Positions 43,599 through 57,359 of a DNA stretch of 64,000 nucleotides are shown in pieces; positions within the stretch are counted from its first letter, which is position 1; the number at the start of each line of letters is the position of its first letter. The position numbers and the translations under genes are program-made. Source of the DNA: Haliclystus octoradiatus (lineage: Eukaryota > Cnidaria > Staurozoa > Stauromedusae > Haliclystidae); contig OU744451.1 in the NCBI GenBank assembly GCA_916610825.1, positions 3,332,345-3,396,344 of the forward strand. Reading direction: 5' to 3'. The notes below the pieces were generated by a model. That model saw only the letters and a list, made by a program, of their open reading frames with translations. It made no database searches and had not been told where the DNA came from.

Positions 43599-43866
43599 CT
43601 GATGAAGGCTAATGGCCAGAAATATGTACTTGTCTGCTGCTATGTATGTCTCAATTGCGCATGCGCAATTTTGAGCACTATCGACTTGGGATGTGTCTAT
43701 ACTATTTGCGATATGCATTGCCCTCTACTTCGGTAGTTTGAGCACTCTGGTATGGCACAGATGTTTTTTTAATGTGATGAATTTTTTCACCACATTTATA
43801 ACTCATCTTGACTTAGGTTATATACTGAAGTCAGTTCCTTGTTCGCTCACTGAGCAGTACTGATGA
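43599..43866 (+). repeat. Hammerhead-like motif unit upstream of the Mutator-like element
   Basis: CTGATGA at 43599-43605, a GGC/GCC hairpin and GAAA at 43619-43622 form a hammerhead-type core. The same 48-bp block recurs at 48515-48562, immediately after the Mutator-like element. Its left part, gagcagtactgatga, lies at 43852-43866, immediately before that element. Removing the insertion gives two motif copies about 261 bp apart. A perfect 18-bp palindrome AATTGCGCATGCGCAATT is inside the unit at 43653-43670. Confidence 0.5.
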
Positions 43867-46800
43867 GGTAAACGGAAAATTCAACTCGCGTCAGCTCTAT
43901 TTAGTATCCAGTCTACTTTTTCTATAGTACGAGCGCGGTTACGTTTCCACGTAATGTTGCTTTTGCGTCTATCGTCAACTTAATCGCATTCAGTAATGGC
44001 GTTTGTCTCGTAGTTTAGTAACTGCAAGCGTGCTGCAACATATAAGCTTTCACGATTGCCTTGACTTCATTGCTCATCAAAATTATAAGGGGAATATGTA
44101 GGATAACATATTTTGCGAGGCAAGCGCAATAATATATGCATCCATAGCGATGATGTTAGCTGTTATGTTGATATGTTAAAATTATGAAGCTGATACAAGT
44201 TGAATTGAGGCTGACACAAGTTGATAGTATAGAAATATAAAAAAGAACAGAAGTAGTTTGTTGTTTATGCTTACGATATACCAAGAAAACCCATCAAAGT
44301 CCTACAGCATCATTTTACATCAGTTTGGATCATTTATGCCCTATAAGAAAGCATCCAGAGCGATGAAATTGGTTGCTATTTTGATATGTTTTTATGAAGC
44401 TGGTACAAGTTGAATTAAGGCTGACACGAGTTGAGAGTCATTTTGAATAAACATGCCGAATAAATGCAGAACAAAAATCCCCAAAAAAATTCGCGAAAAG
44501 TTTAGATGATGTTCCTTTACTGTTCAGTAATAATAATAACCGTAATAAAATCTTCACATATAACGTATATTATGAAAAAATTGAATTGTTTCTCCCGTTC
44601 TCAATCAAAGTCTTGACTTTTAAATCAAACGTCCCACGCATAGAAATCCATGTTTTTTGGCGGGAAATATGATTCAAATCACACTTGTCGTCAGATCAAA
44701 GAGGTCAATCCTTTTATTGTTCGTTTTAACATGGATCACGGATTTTGATTAATAATTTGTAATGGATCAATCCAGTAATGGCATCAGTTGAAAAATTGGA
44801 AGAAGATAAAGTTAGTACTCTGGAACTGTAACGTAATCCCATCATAATAGAATCAGGGCAAATAGAACAAACCAGTATTAAACCTCAAGCAGCATGGGAA
44901 TCTCTGTCTTCAAGACAATATACCAAGTCAAGTGGGACAGCGATAGACCTAGATGCAGCTGAAAACTTTATCAGGCATTTCAGCTTGGCAACAACAACAA
45001 CTTTTGTAGTGTGGAATACTGCTAGAAGGGTTTTGGAAAAACAGGTATGACAATTAAACAACTGTAAAAATGCAAACAACAAAACTACTTTGGGAATGTC
45101 TTGTTACTTGTGAGAAATCATCTCAATAAAGGAATTTCTTACATCTCAGAACTATCTGATGTGAAAATTCATATTATGTAGAACAATGATGTACCGTATA
45201 TAGCTTTGAATCGGAACGTGTATGTCTGCCAGCATGGGAAATCACAGCCCAAACCAAAAGTTTGCAAAGTAAGTAAGCAGTCAGTCATATACAGATCCAT
45301 CTCTGCAGCATACAAATTAAATATGAAATACAGTAGGCTAGTAAGAAGACTACTTGCAAGGGATGAATCTCAAAAAGTTTTTTGTATTTTCCCAATTTTT
45401 CCACCTCTGTACAGCAACCACCTGTCTATTGCAGCCATAACAATGCTGTACCCATGTACCATGTGACTTTATGTACTCATTGAATTATCCTTTAAAAGTG
45501 TGTTGTCTAAACAGGAAATGTCAAGGACCCTTCATAAGATTTATTCTAATAACATACTTTTAATGGTAATTCCTGCTACCATGGAATCCATAAACAGCTA
45601 GTTAACCAATATATTGAGCTAAAGGAACACTTTCGTCATTCTTTTAAAAATGGAAATAATGGAATGGCCTCTCTATTAACGGGACTTGGGGAATTTTTTA
45701 TGAGAACAGCTCTTGAAAAAATCCTGAAACGGGCAAATGGCCCCTGAAAAAATTGGGAAACAAAACAACAACAAAATCTAAAAATGATCTCAATTTTCTG
45801 AAGGGCAACAAAGAATTGTAACTTTGAAAACTATGACCTCCAAACATTTATAACTGTACCATAGAATTTCATCTCAAATATTATATCTAGCTATTATTTC
45901 AAATACAAGTGAATATGAACAAAAAATATATATTAGTCGAATGATAATTTGTAGCAAGTGATGCATTTGAAACATGACACACTCCATTTAATAATGATCA
46001 AATATAAGCAGCAAATATTATACAGTCAATAATCTTATAATCAATAGTTGTATATCATAAACTTAGAACAGACCCAACTAATGACACACATAATAATCTA
46101 GAATACACCATAGCGACATCTGGAGGCTACGCAGTTGACTTCTCCTGAAATTCGAAAATTTGCAACATTAATCTATCCACACTAACCAAGAATAATTTAC
46201 ATAAAAAATTGGCCCAACAAGGATGTCGAGAGTGGATAAATAGAATAAGTAGAAACAACAGATAGCCTCCAGGGGTCATTTGAAAATGTACTGCTGCTTA
46301 CAGGGAGGGCCAAATTTTGCTAGAAAGCTTGAATATAACACTATGTTAACAATGAAACAATCAATTGTCATTTGCAGATGTGAAGACCTGAATCTGAAGC
46401 TTTCCAGCGAGGTGTAAATTTGCTCAACTGCATTACAGGTGTCAGAAATCCATTCAACATGAATCGCATACATGGATTATCGATGCATGAAAGGAAGGTA
46501 CTACATTATCAAGTTGAATTTGTAACAATCTCTCACAGGAGAAACCATTCGGTCTGTTATGTTTCTTGTGACATGTGTGATGTGTAGAATGTACAGATCA
46601 TTAACTTAGTTATGTCTTTTGATAGCTAATTGAAATGGATGATGGTCGCCTCAATGACAACATCTTTAATGCATGCTAAAAGATGCTGCAAGATTGATAC
46701 CAATCTGATAATGGCTTACAAGACATACTTTTGCAAAGAAATATCCTTTAAACCAAAAAAAATTGGGCAAAAGCAACAACTTGGCATGGAAGGAAAGTCA

Positions 46801-48514
46801 ATAATAAAACTTAACGATACATTTCATGAAAAAATCCAGCGCTCTCTCTATAAATTCCGTCAGAAAGTTTGAAAGAACTTGAAGTATGATTACAACCAAA
46901 ATATGATGTTGTTCAATATCTAATGAAAAGTCTGATCTCATGTAGCGGGAAACAATAGGTTGCAGGAGTCAAATTTAATAAAACGTTTTGAGGGTGTATT
47001 TAAAAGCATAAATGATGAATTAGGTCTACTTCTTCTTGCATTTAGTTTTATGTGAAATATCATATCCTTCCGGTAATTGCTCTTATAAATAAGAAATGTG
47101 AATTTTCTGCTGAGGTTTGGCTTATGAATCATAAAAAATATCAATTTTTATCCGCTTCTGGATGTAAATAGTGTAGGATGTAAATTCAATGTGAAATAAT
47201 CAGCGGTCATCAATAGGCCTAAACCAGATTGCAGAGAAGGGTGATTGCACCCCTGAGAAGAAAGAGTGTTCCCTGGAAATGTTTTGGGGCAACAGAATTA
47301 CGTTTCACTAATAATTTGCAGACGATTGCTGGTGATATTTCGTTATTGGAGATTTGGGAAATTACATCACAAGCGTACAGTTGCGGGTACAAGGTGGAGG
47401 GGTACCAATCATCACAGTAGGCCTACAGATGTATATTTAAATCGTCCCTGAAAAGGTTTGGCACTGGAGGCACACGAAGAGTAACAAAAGCTCTACAATC
47501 TATCTCAAGCAATTTAATCAGCAATTTTTAAGAATCTGTTGCCTTGCTTGCTCAAACCACAACAACAAAAGCAGAGACTAGTGAAAAGAGGGGGAATCTT
47601 TGCAAGTAGCCTGGCGTACATGAAAGGTAGGCGGGTTATTTGAAAGTGTACTGCTGAATACATGGAGGGTCCAGTCTGACTCTGACTCTCTGAGTACTTC
47701 ATGGATGGCCCTTAAACGTGTGATACTGTGTTATATTAAATTGGTTTTACTATTATATTTACGTAGTTCCCGAGAGTATTTCAGCAAAGTCCGAGGCAGT
47801 TGTGTCTGTTAATGACTTTTTAAGAAGCAAAATTGATCTTAAGCTCAAATGTCTCTGCTCTTTGGAAAAATAATTAATTCAAACTTGAAGGCTCTGGATA
47901 AATGATGATGTATCATGTTCTTACGATGATGTTTTCTTAACAAAGCTTGTGAATTTCGCCTAACCCTTAGAAAATTATAATAGGCCTATGCTTGTTGTGT
48001 GAAGTGATGTGTGCGACCATAAAATCGCACAAACATCTTCGTAATATTACCCACATACAAATTAACTAACTAACTAACTCAAAAGTATTGCTTATTTTGC
48101 TATTGAGGCAAAATGGGGAATTAGAATATGAAGAAATCAACGCCAATAACGAAGAAAAGAATCTCAACTCGCGCTAGGCTCATGTCAACTCGTGTCAGTT
48201 CGAATTCAGACAAACTCACTTGAATATTTTCACTTATCCTCATCTCAGTTAAATATATCTTCTTCATAAAAATAAATACTTTGTTGCATATGAAGCTGTA
48301 CTGATTCCATCATTTCAAACAATTTCACTCTTACAAAATCTGGAAACTGCAAAGTTTAAACCACCATCACCATCATTAAAAGCTCAATATGAAGTTATGA
48401 ATGTCAACTAAAACGCCAATTAGCTTTACGCAGAAAACGCAGCCGCGTCGATAACATTGAAAAAGTAGACTGGATACTAAATAGAGCTGACGCGAGTTGA
48501 ATTTTCCGTTTACC
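43867..48514. mobile_element. Mutator-like (MULE) DNA transposon, 4.65 kb
   Basis: Ends are inverted repeats: GGTAAACGGAAAATTCAACT at 43867-43886 is mirrored at 48495-48514. The match is near-perfect for over 50 bp and diverged for about 50 more. It is flanked by the 9-bp duplication TACTGATGA at 43858-43866 and 48515-48523. Long inverted ends with a 9-bp duplication are typical of Mutator-like elements. Inside, an exon-like + strand stretch at about 44878-45047 (ENFIRHFSLATTTTFVVWN ... LEKQ, then GTATGA) and NRNVYVCQHGKSQPKPK near 45207 may be remnants of its protein. No intact transposase is seen. Confidence 0.8.
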
Positions 48515-48599
48515 TACTGATGAAGGCTAATGGCCAGAAACATGTACTTGTCTGCTGCTATCTATCTATCTATCTATATCCCATCAAAAGCATTACGCT

Positions 48600-50462
<1,863 letters not shown>

Positions 50463-50688
50463 TAATGTGGTGTTCACAAAATAACGCCGTCAAAGTGTGG
50501 CCAGTGAAACTCGTGGCATTGCATGCGATACATTCAATATTAAATTAATTTAGCTTCAACAAGACACATGGTCCACTGATTTCTGTTATTAACATGATCA
50601 AACGATATCTTTTGTTAATTAAAAATGATTTACTGCTTCATATTAAATAAAAATAAGAAAAATCGTTGATAAAAGGTTACCGAATGGC

Positions 50689-50765
50689 GGATTTGAACTG
50701 ACGATCCTGAAATTATTATACAAGAGCATTAACCAATTAGCCACTACGTTACTTACTGATATCAG
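50689..50765 (-). other. tRNA-like sequence in the duplicated unit
   Basis: The minus strand reads an A-box-like TGGCTAATTGGTTAATGC and a B-box-like AGTTCAAATCC at tRNA spacing. The 5' and 3' ends do not pair as an acceptor stem. It is therefore a tRNA-derived promoter (SINE head) or tRNA pseudogene rather than a working tRNA. The partner copy is at about 53690-53765. Confidence 0.55.
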
Positions 50766-51602
50766 CGCTTTAACTGACCTTATCAACAAACCTACCGCTT
50801 CGACAACGTATTATTGAACAAGGCCGACCCACGCGCGTGTATTGAATTTCAAATTATATATATGATCTGAAAATATTATGATATGATACTATATGAGTCT
50901 ATATATTTTTGATCTTTGCAATCTCAGCAAATATGCCTGTGATTTTCATGGCAGTCTATCAAAATACTAAGAGTTCGTTGAAAATAAAATATTATAAGTA
51001 AAAAAAAGATCTGAAAAATTGGTCTGATAGTGGTTTTTGTTATCAAATTTTCCAGAATAATAGCATCAACATTCTTTTAAAAGGAAATAAAATTCTATAA
51101 TAAATCGCTATACTAATTCGATATTGATATTATGTTACATCTTGTTTTCAATATTTCTACGCGCTATTTATAATACATTACAGATGTCGAATGAAAGAAA
51201 AGATGATTATGAATAAATTAATTATTTTGATAGAAAAACGAAAACAACTCATTTTGCCAGATTCGTGATATGCATATTTATTCAGAATTTATTGAAACGG
51301 ACGCGATGGTTTATAGAGTTGAAATGTTTAGTGCAGCTTCAAAGATATAAAATACCACAGCCGATGGTAATATTTAAATGCTCATGTTATGATGTCTGAC
51401 GAAAAGGATAATTTACTATGTAGAAAATGAATCTACTTTACCATGCATTTGATCACGATATGAAATGATCATTTTTGTCAGAATTATTTCGAATAAAAGA
51501 CAATCTTAATTTTTTTCTTATCGGGCGTACATTCTCTTTCGATAAAATATGGTTGTTAACTTATTATTGATTGGTGTATTAACTCAGAGAACCCGCTATT
51601 AT

Positions 51603-51668
51603 GTATTTAAATGTTGTTCGGAGATTATGCCGCTCGTATAGTTTTTATTTGGATCTCATTTGGAAAAT
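51603..51668 (+). promoter_or_regulatory. Candidate promoter and leader exon, duplicated
   Basis: A TATA-like TATTTAAAT at 51603-51611 is followed about 55 bp later by GGAAAATG and the strong donor GTAAGT. The stretch is unchanged in copy 2 (about 54610-54677) apart from one base after the donor. A first exon ending in its start codon is possible. No downstream exon was found, so this is a weak inference. Confidence 0.3.
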
Positions 51669-53474
51669 GGTAAGTAGTATTTTAATAAATATTGTTTGCT
51701 ATGATCGATTATTTCATGCAACCTTTTCACTTTTTATTTCTGTAACACAAGGTTTGTTACACTCATCCAAACTGTATTAACTATTTAAAAATGTTTTTGA
51801 ATTATGTTTTTGTGCTTTTAAATTCAAAGCAAATTTTTGAACGCTGAAAATATTATAATTATTATTATTTATCACAAATCATACGCTCAATTCAATTTAA
51901 CTTTGTTAAATTTGATATACCTGAAATTAACTTTATTAAATGTTGATCAAAGATAATAACAAGACATCGCTATTTTTATTCTCGAAACTGTAGTAACATA
52001 CTGTGTCTTATTCGTATAGCAAGTCAACAAAATGAAATTTTAATTTTAATCGATGCCTATAATTCCTTCGTTAAATATGGAAGCAAAATCTGAAAATAAA
52101 AGCCTTGCTGCTCAAAACCAAATGATTCGTTTTTTTATATTAATAATAAATTATAGAAATACTTTTGTGCAATGCCTTGATTAATTCTAAACTCTATAAT
52201 TTTAGACTGTAGACAGATAATCTCTTCGAACTTTGAATATTTTTCGAATTAGTCGAACGCCAACGTCAATTTGAAAATTCTTGCAAATTAATTTGTTTTT
52301 AAACCTCGCGATAGATTATTCATTTCAAAACAGATTGTTTGCTCAGTGTTCTCACAAATTATATATCAAAATAGCCTTTTTAAAAGTGAAATGTTTTATA
52401 TCTCGATTTTGAGAAAAGTAATGAACGGCATTTTGTTTCATTAATAAATTAAATTAAGACCTCAAGTCTCTTTAGTTTCATAGCGTTTGTGCCGCGCTAT
52501 ATGTATTGCTGATATCAACACTACATGAAATATGTCTACGTTTCTTTGATTTCAAAACATATTTTGTCTGGACTAGTTATACTGGTAATTCAATGTAATT
52601 CAGTATTTTGTATTGTTTTAATTATCATAAAACTGATTCAGTTTCAAGTTTCACTTGTTCAAACAATTTACACGCAGCTTTTAAATTCAAAGCAAAATAT
52701 TTTTGTTCTGGAGAATTCAATTTGAAGGCGATTTGGCTGCCCGCTAGATTATCGACATATGAAATTTTTCAAAATCTCTGAATTTTTTAATGTAATGATA
52801 TCAAATAAAATATCAGATGAAGTATATTATTTTAAAACAACGTCATAGACCCATACTTTTCATACAACAAATTTGTTACTGTACACGGTTATCTCGACAC
52901 AAATGTTTGCATAATTTCCCGACAACGGATTATCCGTATTATATCGCCAGTAAGACGTACATAAGTCACGGACAGACACAGAAATATAGAAATATTGTGA
53001 TACTAGCAATGAGTGTAGTCCATAATGGACCTTCTATGATAAAACTTTCAGATCACTTATAATTAAACAATTGACTAAGCTGACTATCGCTGTATAATAC
53101 GGAGTATGAACTCTGGAGGAGAAAATGAGACACAATACGCATTGAAACGATGTAGCATTAATCAATACATCTTAATCATTCCTTTAATAAAAATTTAATT
53201 TATTTCACATCAATTGAGTCGATTGAAATGTATAATTTAACGTAGCTTTGTCTACATAGAAAAACTTTATTTTATGTGTTGAAAGGAAGCCAGAACACAT
53301 TAATTATTATAAATTACAAATACTCAGTCAAATTTCGAAATCTGAAACTATCCATAAAAAATCACTTCAAATCCGATCCGATCCGAAGACCTAAAATATT
53401 AACCCGAATCTGACCTGATACGATCGGATCGCGTTCGGTTCGAATTCATAAATCTTTATTGCAATATATACAAC

Positions 53475-55165
53475 ACTAATGTGGTGTTCACAAAATAACG
53501 CCGTCAAGGTGTGGCCGGTCAAACTCGTGGCATTGCATTCAATATATTCAATATTAAATTAATTTAGCTTCAACAAGACACATGGTTCACTGATTTCTGT
53601 TATTAACATGATCAAACGATATCTTTTGTTAATTAAAAATGATTTACTGCTTCATATTAAATAAAAATAAGAAAAATCGTTGATAAAAATTGCCGAATGA
53701 CGGATTTGAATTGACGACCCTGATATTGTATTACCAGAGCATTAACCAATGAGCCAACCCCTTACTTACTGTTGTACGCGATTTGACTGTACTAATCAAC
53801 AAACCTACTGCTTCGACAACGTATTACTGAACAAGGCGACAGCGCGTGTATTGATTTCAAATTATATATATAATCTGAAAATATTATGATATGATAGTAT
53901 ATGAGCCTATATATTTTTGATCTTTGCAATCTCAGCAAGCAGGCCTGTGATTTTTATGGCAGTCTATCAAAATATCAAGAGTTCGTTGAAAATAAAATTT
54001 TGTAACTAAAAAAAAAGATGTGAAAAATTGGCCTGATAGTGCTTCTTGTTATCAAATTTTCCAGAATAATAGCATCAACATTCTTTTAAAAGGAAATAAA
54101 GTTCTATAATAAATCGCTATACTAATTTGATATTGATATCATGTTACATCTTGTTGTCAATATTTCTACGCGCTATTTATAATACATTACAGATGTCGAA
54201 TGAAAGAAAAGATGATTATGAATAAATTAATTATTTTGATAGAAAAACGAAAACAACTCATTTTGCCAGATTCGTGATGTGCATATTTATTCAGAATTTA
54301 TTGAAGGAGACGCGATGGTTTATAAGAGTGGAAATGTTTAGTGCAGCTTCAAAGATATAAAATACCATAGCTGATGGTAGTATTTAAATGCTCATGTTAT
54401 GATGGCTGATGAAATGGATTTACTTATATAGAAAATGAATCTACTTTACCTTGCATTTGATCGCGATATGAAATGATCATTTTTGTCAGAATTATTTAGA
54501 ATAAAAAACAATTTATATTTTATTCTTATCGGGCGTACATTCTCCTTCGATAAAATATGGTTGTTAACTTATTATTGATTGGTGCATTAACTCAGAGAAC
54601 CCGCTATTATGTATTTAAATGTTGTTCGGAGATTATGCCGCTCGTATAGTTTTTATTTGGATCTCATTTGGAAAATGGTAAGTTGTATTTTAATAAATAT
54701 TGTTTGCTATGATCGATTATTTCATGCAACCTTTTCACTTTTTATTTTTGTAACACAAGGTTTGTTACACTCATCCAAACTGTATTAACTATTTAAAAAT
54801 GTTTTTGAATTATGTTTTTGTGCTTTTAAATTCAAAGCAAAATTTTTGAACGCTGAAAATATTATAATTATTATTATTTATCACAAATCATACGCTCAAT
54901 TCAATTTAACTTTGTTAAATTTGATATACTTGAAATTAACTTTATTAAATGTTGATCAAAGATAATAACAAGACATCGCTATTTTTATTCTCGAAACTGT
55001 AGTAACATACTGTGTCTTATTCGTATAGCAAGTCAACAAAATGAAATTTTAATTTTAATCGATGCCTATAATTCCTTCGTTAATTATGGAAGCAAAATCT
55101 GAAAATAAATGGCTGCCTGCTCAAAACCAAATGATACATATTTTTATATTAAATAATAAATAAAT
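53475..55165 (+). repeat. 1.7-kb direct duplication, copy 2
   Basis: The second copy of 50461-52155, in the same orientation. It carries the tRNA-like stretch (gacggatttgaattgacg ... gagcattaaccaatgagcc, minus strand) and the same TATTTAAAT plus GTAAGT block. It ends in an AT-rich run (aataaataataa) abutting Penelope-like sequence. Confidence 0.92.
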
Positions 55166-56560
55166 AATAATAAATAAATAATAATAAAACTGTTTTAAGC
55201 AATTTCGTAATTTCTCGTTTTTTTTTAATAAAGGATGGTCTATTTTAGCGGGCCTGCCTCTGCCTCTCTTTGCTTTGTAGATTATAAATTTATCTCCTAG
55301 ATCAACCGATGCCTCAGATAATAAGGTTGTATATTTATCTTTATCCATGATTATCACACCATTACCTTTATCTGGTTTAGTAACCACTATGTCGTCCTTG
55401 GTCTTCAGAGAGCGTACAGTTTTACCAACAAAGCTAGCAGCAGATCTGTGTCCTAAGGGATCTCGCCTAGCACATTTATACGGGTACATAAAACACCGCT
55501 GAAGATGCGACCTGTACTTTCTGCAATTAATACCTACAATAATAAACTTGCTAAGTGGCTTGACGAGAAGCTTAAACCTCTCTCGATAAACGAATATACT
55601 ATAGACGCTTTTTTTCAGTTTGCTTCTGACATCCAAAAACTTGAAATACAAGGCAATCAAAAATTAGTTTCATTTGATGTTTCAAGCCTTTTCACAAATG
55701 TACCACTTTATGAAACTTTGGACATTCTGGTTAGTAGAGCATTTGACAATAACTGGTTTAACGAAACTTATGATCTTAATCTAACAAAAGAAGACCTCAC
55801 TTTACTATTACAAGCAAGTACAAAAAAGCAGCTATTTCAATTTAATAACATTCTTTATGAACAAATAGATGGTGTCGCGATGGGGTCACCTTTAGGACCT
55901 TTAATCGCAAATACATTTATGTGCCATATGGAATCTATTTTACAAGAAAAGAATCTTCTTCCTTCTACCTATAGGAGATATGTTGATGACACTTTCGTGA
56001 TTTTAGAAAATAAGAACGTTGCCGATGATCTTTTAGAACAATTTAATCTCGTCCACCCTGCTATAAAATTTACAATGGAAATTGAGAAGGATATGACGTT
56101 ACCTTTTGTTGGAATTTTAATTGAATGAGCGGTAACCTGATGTTTCCCAATCGCAGAGCTCATTTCCCGTCCATGTTCTGAGATGCGTTCGTGTAAGTGT
56201 CGGCAAGTGTAGCCGACATAGTTTGCATCGCACAAACCACACTTGTATTCGTACACTACGCAGTGCTTCATAAGCAAATCCGGTTTTTTCTCTTTATGTC
56301 GAAGATCGTCGATTAACTTTTTACTTTTAAAAATTGGTCTAAAACTGACATCTATTTTACAATTAAGAAAACTTAGCTCTTTGCGTACGGTATTCGATGA
56401 TCGCTGATCTTTAAAAGGTAATGAAATATTTACAATCTTAACAGAATCAGTCTTATTATTTACACTATTTACAGTTATAATATTTTGATTAAAAACAAAT
56501 TTGGATAAAATTGAGTTTAAAAGCGGAACTGGGTATTGAAGATTACTAAAAACATATTTA
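55166..56560. mobile_element. Scrambled Penelope-like element (inverted segments)
   Basis: Three blocks of one element type lie in conflicting orientation. 55190-55500 (minus) codes the N-terminal part with DIVVTKPDKGNGVIIMDKD and GRGRPAKIDHPLL. 55505-56128 (plus) codes the RT core. 56129-56560 (minus) codes the linker and the start of the GIY-YIG domain (HCVVYEYKCGLCDANYVGYT, CRHLHERISEH). Junctions are near 55502 and 56128. No simple single insertion produces this order, so internal inversion or overlapping insertions are needed. Confidence 0.8.
55505..56128 (+). CDS. Penelope-like RT core fragment
   Basis: Open for 207 codons: RPVLSAINTYNNKLAKWL, the motif-A segment SFDVSSLFTNVP, motif B GVAMGSPLGPLIAN, motif C RRYVDDTFV and KFTMEIEKDMTLPFVGILI before TGA. 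All three catalytic motifs are intact, unlike the copy at 5772, where motif C is deleted. The N-terminal and endonuclease parts are on the opposite strand, so it cannot be expressed as a normal protein. The initial ATG is just an internal codon. Confidence 0.85.
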   Translation: MRPVLSAINTYNNKLAKWLDEKLKPLSINEYTIDAFFQFASDIQKLEIQGNQKLVSFDVSSLFTNVPLYETLDILVSRAFDNNWFNETYDLNLTKEDLTLLLQASTKKQLFQFNNILYEQIDGVAMGSPLGPLIANTFMCHMESILQEKNLLPSTYRRYVDDTFVILENKNVADDLLEQFNLVHPAIKFTMEIEKDMTLPFVGILIE

Positions 56561-57359
56561 AGGGGAGACGAAGTCTAAAATTTTGATATTTTTCAAAATA
56601 TTTGAAAAAAATTTTTATCAGTGTTTTGTATATTTCATTCTATACTTTTCAAGATAAAGTAATGATTTTTTTGATTATAGATTATATTATATTCATAATA
56701 GCTATTTCAAAAAGGTACCTGAAGAATAATCCTACTTTTTTCTGTAAAAAATCCTTCTAAATTGTGTGTTTTCGGTTCAAAAAGTGGTTTGGTTACGTTC
56801 GCGTGATTCCATGTTAGTGCATACCATTTTGTTCCTTGAGATCTCCTTTCCAATACTTCATAAATCTCTTATTGATACATGCAGTCTACAAGTAGCTACA
56901 GGCTGTTTTCCAAGTGGCCCAGTATCAAATATATTGGCTGTAATGAGATGCATGCGAACCGGATTGGTCAAATTGTATCACGTGATCAAATTGGGTGGAT
57001 TTCATAATGGCGGAATCAGCTGTTTTCATTTTTCAACAAGGGCGTTTTACGAATGTTCTTTTTGTAACCGAGATATTACACATACTTTTGATTGTTTTTA
57101 CTAGTTTTTTTACTATCATTTACAAGATTGTATGATATTTTCTCAAGTTCTGTGACTTATTTCAAGATCAAGATCATTATATGGTGAGTAAAGTTGATAT
57201 TCAGTGTTCGTTTTTTGCCTTGAAATTTTAGAGTTTTACCATGAGTCCATGGTGAGCTGTTGTTTACTTTTTATTGTCTGCTGAGACCTATGATTGTTGC
57301 AATAGACCAGGCATTGATAAATAGTAGAAGTTCTAACACAATTTATTTTAATTTGACAG

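Noticed and set aside
50689-50765. Functional tRNA gene on the minus strand
   Set aside because: A- and B-box-like sequences are present but the ends do not form an acceptor stem and the anticodon arm is irregular.
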